Below, in pieces: positions 1 to 5,691 of a stretch of 8,611 bases of DNA; within the stretch, counting starts at the first letter, position 1; the number at the start of each line of letters is the position of its first letter. Origin of the DNA: Paludibacter sp. (GTDB taxonomy: Bacteria > Bacteroidota > Bacteroidia > Bacteroidales > Paludibacteraceae); contig JAQTOL010000117.1 in NCBI GenBank assembly GCA_028748945.1, forward strand, positions 1-8,611. The letters run 5' to 3'. A program made the position numbers and the translations under genes. The notes under the pieces were generated by a model, which was not told where the DNA came from, did not search any database, and saw only the letters and a list, made by a program, of their open reading frames with translations.

Positions 1-2
1 TT

Positions 3-278
3 TCGGTTGAACGGAATCAAACGGAACGTGTATCATTTTTCAACCGCTTAGGAAACAAGCTAAAGGGAATTTCCCTGACGCACGACAAAGTGATGGCTTA
101 TTATGGTGTGACCGAAGCCTTAGGTGAAAGTTGTGCAACCAATCGGATTTCCCTGCTTGATTTCCCGTTCGATTACTCTCATGAGAATCCATTTCCGGTA
201 GGGAAATTAATCAACTCAACCGAAGTTGATCGTGCCTTTTCGTACGTTTTTGAGGAAGCTGTTGAATTTTTAGCGTAA
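3..278 (+). CDS. 3' end of an unrecognised gene (partial at window edge)
   Basis: An open frame runs from the first bases of the window to a TAA at 276-278, giving about 91 C-terminal residues (ending FEEAVEFLA). The frame is open upstream of the first internal GTG/ATG codons (90-95), so the true start lies outside the window. The residues are mixed, with no membrane segment, cysteine cluster or repeat, which suggests the tail of a soluble globular protein. I do not recognise the family and assign no function. It is convergent with hisS, 60 nt away, and a hairpin with a T-rich tail follows its stop, which supports a real gene end. That it is coding is inferred from the open frame, the terminator position and the lack of a competing frame. 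Confidence 0.6.
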   Translation, partial: SVERNQTERVSFFNRLGNKLKGISLTHDKVMAYYGVTEALGESCATNRISLLDFPFDYSHENPFPVGKLINSTEVDRAFSYVFEEAVEFLA

Positions 279-294
279 TTAAACTTTTCCCTTC

Positions 295-327
295 AACTTT
301 TCCAAAGTTTAGAGCTTTGGGAAAGTT
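295..327 (+). terminator. Hairpin terminator for the left-edge gene, in the convergent gap before hisS
   Basis: Two 13-nt arms (295-307 and 315-327) pair around a 7-nt loop. The only non-Watson-Crick position, T301 with G321, is a G-U wobble in plus-strand RNA but an A-C mismatch in minus-strand RNA. A T-rich tail (ATTCGTTGTTTTT, 328-340) follows on the plus strand, while the minus-strand exit is A/G-rich. It therefore looks built for the left-edge gene and may serve hisS only weakly. A partial extra copy of the left arm lies at 282-291. Confidence 0.7.
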
Positions 328-338
328 ATTCGTTGTTT

Positions 339-1697
339 TTAATTCAACGTATTCAGAAGTTCATCAATCGAAACCAAACTTTGTTCACCGGTCTTCATGT
401 TTTTCAACATCACTTTACCCGCACTCATTTCAGTTTCACCCACAATGGCCACGAAAGGAATGAGCTTGTTATCGGCATAACCCATTTGCTTTTTCATTTT
501 GGCCGGTTCGGGATAGATTTCTGTATTCACTCCTTTTGCCCGCAGACTGCTTAACCAGGGCAGGCAATAAAGGAGCTCCTTTTCACCAAAGCTGACAAAT
601 AAGACCTGTGTTTGTTCCACTGAGGTTTCAGGATAAAGATTCAACTGGTTCAGCACATCATAAATGCGGTCTGCACCAAATGAAATACCGACGCCTGAAA
701 CACCTTCCATGCCGAAAACACCGGTCAGGTTATCGTAACGTCCGCCACCGGTAATACTGCCCATTTCCACATCCAATGCTTTCACTTCAAAGATAGCACC
801 GGTGTAATAATTTAATCCGCGCGCCAAAGTCAAATCAAGCTCAATGGAAGTTTGGACTTTCATTGCCTCGCAGAGTCCAAAAATGGTTTCAAGTTCGGAT
901 ATACCCTTCATCCCCGTTTCTGAAGTGGCTAAAACTCCTTTCAGCTGGTTCAGTTTTTCGGAATTCGTCCCACTCAACTTTAAAATCGGCTGCAACCTGG
1001 CAATGGCTTCGGCAGAAATTCCTTTCGAAGCAATTTCCTCGTTTACTTTTTCCAGACCTATCTTATCCATTTTATCAATGGCAACGGTAATATCGGTAAT
1101 TTTCTCCGCCTCTCCAATGATTTCGGCAATACCCGAAAGAATTTTCCGGTTATTAATTTTGATCACCACATTGATTTTCAACCGGCGATAAATATCGTCC
1201 ACAATTTGAATCAATTCCAGTTCGTTGAGTAACGAATCACTTCCCACCACATCCACATCGCACTGGTAAAATTCACGGTAACGACCCTTTTGCGGACGAT
1301 CGGCACGCCAAACAGGCTGGATCTGGTAGCGTTTAAACGGGAAGGATATTTCATTCTGATGTTGAACCACGAAGCGGGCAAAAGGTACGGTCAGGTCATA
1401 ACGAAGTCCTTTTTCGGAAATTTTATTCGTTAGTTTTGTACTGTTCTTTCCCAATAATTCTTCGTCATTCAGGCCATTCATAAAATCACCTGAATTCAGA
1501 ATTTTAAAAAGTAATTTATCACCTTCTTCACCGTATTTTCCCATCAAGGTGGAAAGGTTTTCCATGGCAGGTGTTTCAATCTGCTGAAAACCATATAGAC
1601 GAAAAACATCTTTAATGGTGTTGAATATATAATTACGGTTCGCCATTTCCTGCGGCGTAAAATCACGGGTTCCTTTTGGAATGGAAGGTTTTTGCAT
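339..1697 (-). CDS. hisS: Histidyl-tRNA synthetase
   Basis: This cytoplasmic class II aminoacyl-tRNA synthetase joins histidine to tRNA-His using ATP. The 452-residue product starts with the typical HisRS N-terminus (PKGTRDF, residues 7-13). Motif 2 is at about 131-152 ([15 protein letters not shown], then CDVDVVG). The histidine-binding HisA motif [10 protein letters not shown] is at 291-300, with Arg293 in the place of the catalytic arginine. GGGRYDNL is at 318-324, and motif 3 ([11 protein letters not shown]) is at about 335-345. An alpha/beta anticodon-binding domain follows from about 365 to the end. The ATG at 1697 gives a full-length N-terminus. The gene follows waaA with a 69-nt gap in which I see neither a Bacteroidota promoter nor a terminator, so it is probably read from the waaA promoter. 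No key residue appears to be missing. Confidence 0.97.
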   Translation of the reverse strand: MQKPSIPKGTRDFTPQEMANRNYIFNTIKDVFRLYGFQQIETPAMENLSTLMGKYGEEGDKLLFKILNSGDFMNGLNDEELLGKNSTKLTNKISEKGLRYDLTVPFARFVVQHQNEISFPFKRYQIQPVWRADRPQKGRYREFYQCDVDVVGSDSLLNELELIQIVDDIYRRLKINVVIKINNRKILSGIAEIIGEAEKITDITVAIDKMDKIGLEKVNEEIASKGISAEAIARLQPILKLSGTNSEKLNQLKGVLATSETGMKGISELETIFGLCEAMKVQTSIELDLTLARGLNYYTGAIFEVKALDVEMGSITGGGRYDNLTGVFGMEGVSGVGISFGADRIYDVLNQLNLYPETSVEQTQVLFVSFGEKELLYCLPWLSSLRAKGVNTEIYPEPAKMKKQMGYADNKLIPFVAIVGETEMSAGKVMLKNMKTGEQSLVSIDELLNTLN

Positions 1698-1766
1698 AAT
1701 ATTAAAGTCATCAGCCCCGTCCGATTATTATCTTCGAGGGAACAGAGATTTATTAGTTGTTTATAT

Positions 1767-3029
1767 TTACTGTTTTTGCTCTACAGCATCCACTCCTTTG
1801 GATGAGTTGGGCAGGTTTATTTCTTTTAAAATCAATTCTGTCGCTCCGGTATTATTCCTTACATATTCACCCGCAATTTTCCCGGCTTTTTCGTCTTTCA
1901 AAAGCCTGTCGAATTGTGCTTCAAGCACCACATAATTTGAAATTGAAAAAGCTCCGCCAATGGCAATCAGTTCACGTGCTTCCCTGAATTTTTTGTAGTT
2001 TGTTCCGAAAACCACGGGAACACCGTATACTGCGGCTTCCAATGTATTATGAATGCCGACTCCAAAACCACCGCCTATATAGGCCACGTTCGCGTAACGA
2101 TAGATGGAAGAAAGAACGCCAATTACATCAACAACCAGACAATTTGTTGTATTTACATTTTCAATTGTTGCATCGGTATAGCGAACGAATTTTCCGTCAA
2201 GCAATTTGGAAATATCCATAATATGCGATTGATGGATTTCGTGCGGCACTAAAACCAACTTCGACTCCGGATGCAACTTTAAGTATTGCACAAGTAATTC
2301 TTCATCTTTTGGCCAGGTACTTCCTGCAACGATTATTTTCTTCCCATCCTTTACAAATTCTTCCATCAAAGGAAGTAATTTTGCCTGTTGAGCCAGATCC
2401 GAAACCCGGTCGAAACGGGTATCACCACACACAGAAGCAGTCGCGATTCCGTTCTTTTGAAGCAGATCAAGTGAGTTTTTATCCTGAACAAAAATATGTT
2501 TAAAAGTACCCAACAAATCCCTGTACCATTTACCATACCACCGGAAGAACACTTGCTCGGGACGGAAAATAGCGGAGATACTGTAAACGGGAACTTTTGC
2601 CTTTTTTAATTCAAGCAAATAATTGGGCCAGAACTCGTACTTAATGAAAATTGCTTTTGAAGGTTTCACCTTTTTTACGAACTTTCGGGCATTATGAGCC
2701 GTGTCAAGTGGTAAATAAGCCACTATGTTGGCACCCTTATAATCCTTACGAACCTCATACCCTGAGGGCGAAAAAAACGTCAGGATTATCTTTGTGTCCG
2801 GTTGTTCGCGCTTCAGTTGTTCCATTACCGGACGACCCTGTTCAAATTCACCCAACGAAGCGGCATGAAACCATACATAATGTGATTTACGTTCAATTTC
2901 TTCTTCCAGCAGTTCAAAGGTTTCCCCCTGTCCTCTTCGCAGTTTCCGGGCTTTATCATTAAAAAATGAAGCCAGAAAAATGAAGATTCCGTAAATGTGT
3001 ATTCCTAAGTAATATAATACTTTACTCAT
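1767..3029 (-). CDS. waaA: 3-deoxy-D-manno-octulosonic acid (Kdo) transferase
   Basis: A GT30 glycosyltransferase (also called kdtA) that moves Kdo from CMP-Kdo onto the lipid A precursor at the cytoplasmic face of the inner membrane, an early step of lipopolysaccharide core synthesis. The 420-residue protein has a hydrophobic N-terminal anchor (about residues 5-23), then ASLGEFEQ (57-64), whose Glu matches the proposed catalytic base of the family. SPSG (87-90) and EFWPN (132-136) are further family motifs. The C-terminal GT-B half holds GSTWPKDEE (236-244) and the glycine-rich donor-site motif GGGFGVGIHNTLE (319-331). The sequence cannot tell whether it adds one or more Kdo residues. A promoter-like element lies about 105 nt upstream of the ATG at 3029, and hisS follows 69 nt downstream. 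The presence of this gene implies a Gram-negative outer membrane. Confidence 0.95.
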   Translation of the reverse strand: MSKVLYYLGIHIYGIFIFLASFFNDKARKLRRGQGETFELLEEEIERKSHYVWFHAASLGEFEQGRPVMEQLKREQPDTKIILTFFSPSGYEVRKDYKGANIVAYLPLDTAHNARKFVKKVKPSKAIFIKYEFWPNYLLELKKAKVPVYSISAIFRPEQVFFRWYGKWYRDLLGTFKHIFVQDKNSLDLLQKNGIATASVCGDTRFDRVSDLAQQAKLLPLMEEFVKDGKKIIVAGSTWPKDEELLVQYLKLHPESKLVLVPHEIHQSHIMDISKLLDGKFVRYTDATIENVNTTNCLVVDVIGVLSSIYRYANVAYIGGGFGVGIHNTLEAAVYGVPVVFGTNYKKFREARELIAIGGAFSISNYVVLEAQFDRLLKDEKAGKIAGEYVRNNTGATELILKEINLPNSSKGVDAVEQKQ

Positions 3030-3092
3030 GATTTAATTATCAATTATATTATAAGACCATTTTAAAGCGATATAAATTACAAGAATATTCAG

Positions 3093-3116
3093 GTTGAATC
3101 AGCGGTATTATTCAAC
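3093..3116 (-). promoter_or_regulatory. Small hairpin near the 5' end of the waaA leader
   Basis: A 7-bp inverted repeat (GTTGAAT at 3093-3099, ATTCAAC at 3110-3116) with a 10-nt loop lies just inside the predicted waaA transcript, whose leader would be about 95-100 nt. It could be a stabilising 5' hairpin. I do not recognise it as a known riboswitch or protein-binding leader, and a repeat this short in AT-rich DNA may be chance. Confidence 0.25.
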
Positions 3117-3133
3117 TAAATCACTAAAAGGTA

Positions 3134-3141
3134 CAAAGATA
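3134..3141 (-). promoter_or_regulatory. Bacteroidota -7 element for waaA (and probably hisS)
   Basis: On the minus strand this reads TATCTTTG, an exact match to the TAnnTTTG consensus, and is identical to the elements ahead of rpsO and the ABC-F gene. No TTTG sits at the ideal 19-nt distance upstream; the nearest match is a weak TTCG about 24 nt away. It lies between the rpsO terminator and waaA, where a promoter is needed, and predicts transcription starting near 3128. Confidence 0.6.
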
Positions 3142-3189
3142 CATTAAGTTTTCATTCATTGATATCGAATGAGGTTTTTTTCAAAAGAG

Positions 3190-3225
3190 AAGAGGCATTT
3201 CAAAATAAATTTTGAAACGCCTCTT
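3190..3225 (-). terminator. Rho-independent terminator of rpsO
   Basis: Arms at 3190-3206 and 3209-3225 can pair over as many as 17 positions; the innermost A-T pairs must open to make a loop. The one imperfect position (A3197 with C3218) is a G-U wobble in minus-strand RNA but a mismatch in plus-strand RNA, which fits termination of rpsO, whose stop lies 19 nt upstream. A short T-run (CTCTTTTG) follows on the minus strand. Confidence 0.8.
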
Positions 3226-3244
3226 AATGTTTTGATGGTCAGAA

Positions 3245-3514
3245 TTATTTTCTGATACCCAACTCTTTGATAATTGCACGGTAACGTTCAATATCTTTCG
3301 ATTTTAAATAATCGAGACGACGACGACGTTTTCCTACCAACATTACAAGAGCGCGTTCAGTGCTATAATCTTTTTTGTTTATCTTCAAATGTTCCGTCAA
3401 ATGATTGATACGAAATGAAAACAATGCAATCTGGCTTTCAGACAGACCGGTATCTGTTTTAGACTTTCCGTATTGTTCGAAGATTTCCTGCTTTTTCTCA
3501 GCTGTTAAATACAT
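3245..3514 (-). CDS. rpsO: 30S ribosomal protein S15
   Basis: S15 is a primary binder of the central domain of 16S rRNA in 30S assembly and also contributes to an intersubunit bridge. The 89 residues match the usual family length. The signature runs through TDTGLSESQIALF (20-32), INHLTEHLK (36-44), KKDYSTERALVMLVGKRRRR (47-66) and LDYLKSKDIERYR (67-79). Residues corresponding to the rRNA-contacting His, Asp and Ser of the family are seen at about 42, 49 and 51. The gene stands alone with its own promoter and a strong terminator. In other bacteria S15 often represses its own mRNA through leader structure; this leader (about 75-80 nt from the distal promoter) is AT-rich and shows no structure I can match to a known S15 leader. 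The start at 3514 gives a normal N-terminus. Confidence 0.97.
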   Translation of the reverse strand: MYLTAEKKQEIFEQYGKSKTDTGLSESQIALFSFRINHLTEHLKINKKDYSTERALVMLVGKRRRRLDYLKSKDIERYRAIIKELGIRK

Positions 3515-3557
3515 GATAATTTATTAGGAATAAATATTTTAAAATACAAACTTAGCC

Positions 3558-3600
3558 TTGCACACATCACAAAACTACATATTTGATTTTGAGTGTGCAA
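3558..3600. repeat. 8-bp inverted repeat overlapping the rpsO promoter start region
   Basis: TTGCACAC at 3558-3565 and GTGTGCAA at 3593-3600 are perfect inverted copies separated by 27 nt. The right copy overlaps the downstream edge of the -7 element and the expected transcription start; the left copy lies about 30 nt into the leader. It may be a looped operator or a leader hairpin; neither is shown. Confidence 0.4.
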
Positions 3601-3628
3601 AGATAAGTCTTTAATTTATACTATCAAA
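3598..3628 (-). promoter_or_regulatory. Consensus Bacteroidota promoter of rpsO
   Basis: On the minus strand the -33 element TTTG (3625-3628) is followed after exactly 19 nt by the -7 element TATCTTTG (3598-3605), a textbook match to the Bacteroidota housekeeping sigma factor consensus. Transcription should start near 3592, giving a leader of about 78 nt. The -33 box begins 5 nt past the stop of the PAP2 gene, so readthrough from that gene is also possible. A second -7-like match (TAAGTTTG on the minus strand, 3547-3554) lies inside the leader, with a TTTG only 15 nt upstream of it. Confidence 0.8.
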
Positions 3629-3632
3629 GCAT

Positions 3633-4277
3633 TCAGGATCTTTTTCTCGAAAAAACATCCCTTAATGAGCCATTTGCCCATTTCAGGGCAGATTTATCGT
3701 AATAAAATTTACATAACATCGTACCCAATACGCCGATAAGTGACCCGACCAGAACATCCAACGCAAAATGTTGTGACAAGTAGACCCGGGAAAGCCCGAC
3801 GAACAAGGCTAACACAAAATAAAGAAAATGAAGAGCCGGTTTTTTAGTATAAAAGGCTAATGCTAAAAAGAATGCAAAAGCGGTTATGGTATGTCCGGAC
3901 GGAAAACTGTGCATCGAATGTAAATGTTCTCCTGCAACCTGATGTAGTTCAACAGAAGGAAAATGTTGTTTAAAATAAAGAATGGGTCGTGGTTCGTTCC
4001 ATGTTTGTTTCACAATAATTGAAACCAGTCCCGTGGTCAGTTGCGACAGAAGGACAAATAATGCCATTCTGTACCGGTAAAAAAGCAATCCGGCTATCAC
4101 AAGATACGGAATCCAATCACCGACATAGGTATAATAATGAAAGAAAACATCCCCTACGGGCGTATTAAATGAGGTGAGCCAAAGATGCAGATCAGCCTTT
4201 TCGTTGCTCAAAATCAGCACAACGAAAGTCAGGACAAATATCAAATAAGGGATGTAAAATGCCAAATATTTTTTCAT
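3633..4277 (-). CDS. PAP2-family membrane phosphatase
   Basis: An integral membrane type 2 phosphatidic acid phosphatase-like enzyme of 214 residues, with about five or six hydrophobic segments (for example 8-24, 56-66, 71-89, 131-142, 150-162, 173-190). The full catalytic signature is present: KQTWNEPRP (K90, R97, P98), PSGH (126-129) and SRVYLSQH (S163, R164, H170), with Asp174 four residues on. These residues form the phospho-histidine type active site that removes phosphate from lipid substrates on the outer side of the membrane. The family includes undecaprenyl pyrophosphate phosphatases, PgpB-like phosphatases and lipid A phosphatases such as LpxE and LpxF, and the sequence alone does not choose between them. 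The ATG is 11 nt after the mnmD stop, so the two are probably co-transcribed. No terminator is visible before the rpsO promoter. Confidence 0.9.
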   Translation of the reverse strand: MKKYLAFYIPYLIFVLTFVVLILSNEKADLHLWLTSFNTPVGDVFFHYYTYVGDWIPYLVIAGLLFYRYRMALFVLLSQLTTGLVSIIVKQTWNEPRPILYFKQHFPSVELHQVAGEHLHSMHSFPSGHTITAFAFFLALAFYTKKPALHFLYFVLALFVGLSRVYLSQHFALDVLVGSLIGVLGTMLCKFYYDKSALKWANGSLRDVFSRKRS

Positions 4278-4288
4278 TTCATTCTTTT

Positions 4289-4951
4289 TTAAATCGCCCT
4301 TTTTCCTCTCAGAATCTCTCTTTTTCCGGGAGGACCGGGCAAACGTTCAACTATAAATCCGGCAGACTGCATAGCCCGCCGAACACTGCCTTTCGCACAA
4401 TAAGTTGTAAGAATTGCTCCTGCATTACAATGTTCAAAAATCGTCCCAAAACGTTCCTGTGTCCACATTTCAGGTTGTTTCTCCGGCGAAAAGGCATCGA
4501 AGAAAATCACGTCAAACTTATTATCGGGAATATAACAAGTAAAATCGGTTTCTGTTTTTCTCAATCTAAAAAAAGGAGTTATCCGAATCTCTTCATTCCA
4601 TGCAGAAGTATGCATTTGTTCAAAAAAAATCCGTTTTTCTGGTGCTAATATCTCAGGATAATTCAGTTGTAAGGCTTTCTCCAGTTCAACCGGGTATTTT
4701 TCGAGTGAAGTATAATGGATTTGTTTTCCGCTCCGCTCTGCCTCTATCAGTGTTAGAAAAGCATTTAAACCTGTACCGAATCCGATTTCCAACACCCTGA
4801 TTTCTGACTTCTCACATTTATTTAATCCAGCTTCAATAAAAATATGAAGGGATTCCTGAATAGCACCGTGCGATGAATGGTAAGACTCATCAATTTCGGG
4901 AACATACAAAGAATGAGAGCCATCCTCAGTAATTAATAATTCGGAATTCAT
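4289..4951 (-). CDS. mnmD: tRNA (5-aminomethyl-2-thiouridine)-methyltransferase MnmD
   Basis: A stand-alone SAM-dependent methyltransferase like the MnmC2 half of E. coli MnmC; it converts nm5(s2)U to mnm5(s2)U at tRNA wobble position 34. With the start at 4951 (MNSELLITEDGSHSLY) it has 220 residues. Visible are ESYHSSHGAIQES (22-34), SAM motif I VLEIGFGTGLNAF (53-65), FFDAFSPEKQPEMW (150-163), TYCAKGSVRR (183-192) and LPGPPGKRE (204-212), the DUF752 pattern. No FAD-dependent MnmC1 domain is fused, so the nm5U substrate would come directly from MnmE/MnmG; this is inference. The frame stays open back to 5029, but the added residues are hydrophobic, unlike the family, and overlap a terminator and promoter. 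An ATG at 4972 is possible but would leave a leader of only about 10 nt. PAP2 follows 11 nt downstream. Confidence 0.9.
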   Translation of the reverse strand: MNSELLITEDGSHSLYVPEIDESYHSSHGAIQESLHIFIEAGLNKCEKSEIRVLEIGFGTGLNAFLTLIEAERSGKQIHYTSLEKYPVELEKALQLNYPEILAPEKRIFFEQMHTSAWNEEIRITPFFRLRKTETDFTCYIPDNKFDVIFFDAFSPEKQPEMWTQERFGTIFEHCNAGAILTTYCAKGSVRRAMQSAGFIVERLPGPPGKREILRGKRAI

Positions 4952-4985
4952 ATTTTTCAATTCATAATGCATAATTATTACTAAA

Positions 4986-5017
4986 CAAAAGTACTGAAAA
5001 CCCTCAAACAAAACAAC
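4986..5017 (-). promoter_or_regulatory. Probable promoter of mnmD-PAP2
   Basis: On the minus strand TACTTTTG (4986-4993) matches the TAnnTTTG -7 consensus, with GTTG (5014-5017) 20 nt upstream as an imperfect -33 element. The -33 site falls in the last arm of the rubrerythrin terminator. Transcription would start near 4980, downstream of the longest possible mnmD start, which argues for the start at 4951. Confidence 0.55.
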
Positions 5018-5042
5018 CATTACTCTCAAGAGAATAATGGTT
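5015..5042 (-). terminator. Rho-independent terminator of rubrerythrin
   Basis: Arms at 5015-5027 and 5030-5042 are complementary over 13 positions; the inner pair or pairs must open for a loop. The single imperfect position (C5023 with A5034) is a G-U wobble only in minus-strand RNA. The minus strand continues GTTTTGTTTG after the hairpin, a U-rich tail. It lies about 50 nt past the rubrerythrin stop. Confidence 0.8.
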
Positions 5043-5090
5043 ACTTTAATTATGAATTATGCATTATTAATTATTAATTATGCATTCATC

Positions 5091-5666
5091 TCAGTAGTTT
5101 TGTTTTTCCACTTCAAAATATGCCTGAGGATGGGCACAGGTAGGACAAGCCTTCGGAGCTTCTTTTCCAACGTGAATATGACCACACTCGCGGCATTGCC
5201 AAACGGTTTCTTCTTCGCGAACAAAAACGGTATTGTTTTCAACACGTTCCTGTAAACGGCGATAGCGTTTTTCGTGCTGAGCTTCTACCGCGGCAATCTT
5301 GCGCCATGCTGCTGCTATGTTGGCAAAACCTTCTGCTTCGGCCACATCGGCAAAGTGAGGATATAATTCCGTCCATTCTTCGTTTTCGCCATCGGCGGCA
5401 GCTTTCAGATTTTCGGCAGTCGTAGTAAGCACTCCGGCAGGATACGAAGCCGTAATTTCTACCATTCCACCTTCCAGATAACTAAAGAATTTTTTGGCAT
5501 GTGACTTTTCCTGCTCAGCAGTTTCCAGAAAAATAGCACAAATTTGTTCAAAACCTTCTTTCTTTGCAATTTTAGCATAATAGGTATAACGCATACGTGC
5601 CTGACTTTCGCCGGCAAACGATTTCAACAGATTTTTTTCTGTTTCAGTTCCTTTTAATGATTTCAT
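5091..5666 (-). CDS. rbr: Rubrerythrin
   Basis: A cytoplasmic non-haem diiron peroxidase that reduces hydrogen peroxide to water with electrons from NADH via a rubredoxin-type partner, typical of anaerobes. Its 191 residues match classical rubrerythrin. The N-terminal ferritin-like four-helix domain (about 1-145) carries the expected metal ligands: Glu20, Glu53 and His56 (EKSH), Glu94 and Glu97 (ENEEW), Glu128 and His131 (EAQH). The C-terminal rubredoxin-like domain has CxxC pairs at Cys158/161 and Cys174/177. No residue is missing. The ATG at 5666 is 25 nt after the stop of the KilA-N gene, and I see no TAnnTTTG element in that gap or in the last 70 nt of that gene, so it is either co-transcribed with it or uses a promoter unlike the consensus. 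A strong terminator follows. Confidence 0.96.
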   Translation of the reverse strand: MKSLKGTETEKNLLKSFAGESQARMRYTYYAKIAKKEGFEQICAIFLETAEQEKSHAKKFFSYLEGGMVEITASYPAGVLTTTAENLKAAADGENEEWTELYPHFADVAEAEGFANIAAAWRKIAAVEAQHEKRYRRLQERVENNTVFVREEETVWQCRECGHIHVGKEAPKACPTCAHPQAYFEVEKQNY

Positions 5667-5691
5667 AATGTTGAATTTTAATATTGATTCG

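Larger units (their letters stand above)
4966..5086. repeat. A-T-rich AATTATGCATT repeats between mnmD and rubrerythrin
   Basis: AATTATGCATT occurs twice directly (5055-5065 and 5076-5086, 21 nt apart) and once inverted (4966-4976, AATGCATAATT), with looser relatives around each copy. The copies flank the rubrerythrin terminator and the mnmD promoter. The inverted copy overlaps the alternative ATG at 4972. The sequence resembles the simple TAATTATGCATTA-like intergenic repeats I recall from Bacteroidota genomes, but their origin or role is not visible here. Confidence 0.5.

Noticed and set aside
844..1191. Plus-strand open frame of 115 codons inside hisS
   Set aside because: It lies wholly opposite well-conserved HisRS sequence and resembles no known protein.
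2651..2962. Plus-strand open frame of about 100 codons inside waaA
   Set aside because: Antisense to conserved Kdo transferase sequence, with no promoter-like element or family-like features of its own.
3547..3554. Second -7-like element (TAAGTTTG, minus strand) as a main rpsO promoter
   Set aside because: Its TTTG partner is only 15 nt upstream, while the element at 3598-3628 is a perfect match; it is kept only as a possible secondary start.
4952..5029. Extra 26 N-terminal residues of mnmD from an upstream ATG
   Set aside because: They overlap a terminator hairpin and a promoter-like element, are hydrophobic unlike MnmD, and the family-like sequence begins at MNSELLITEDGSHS.
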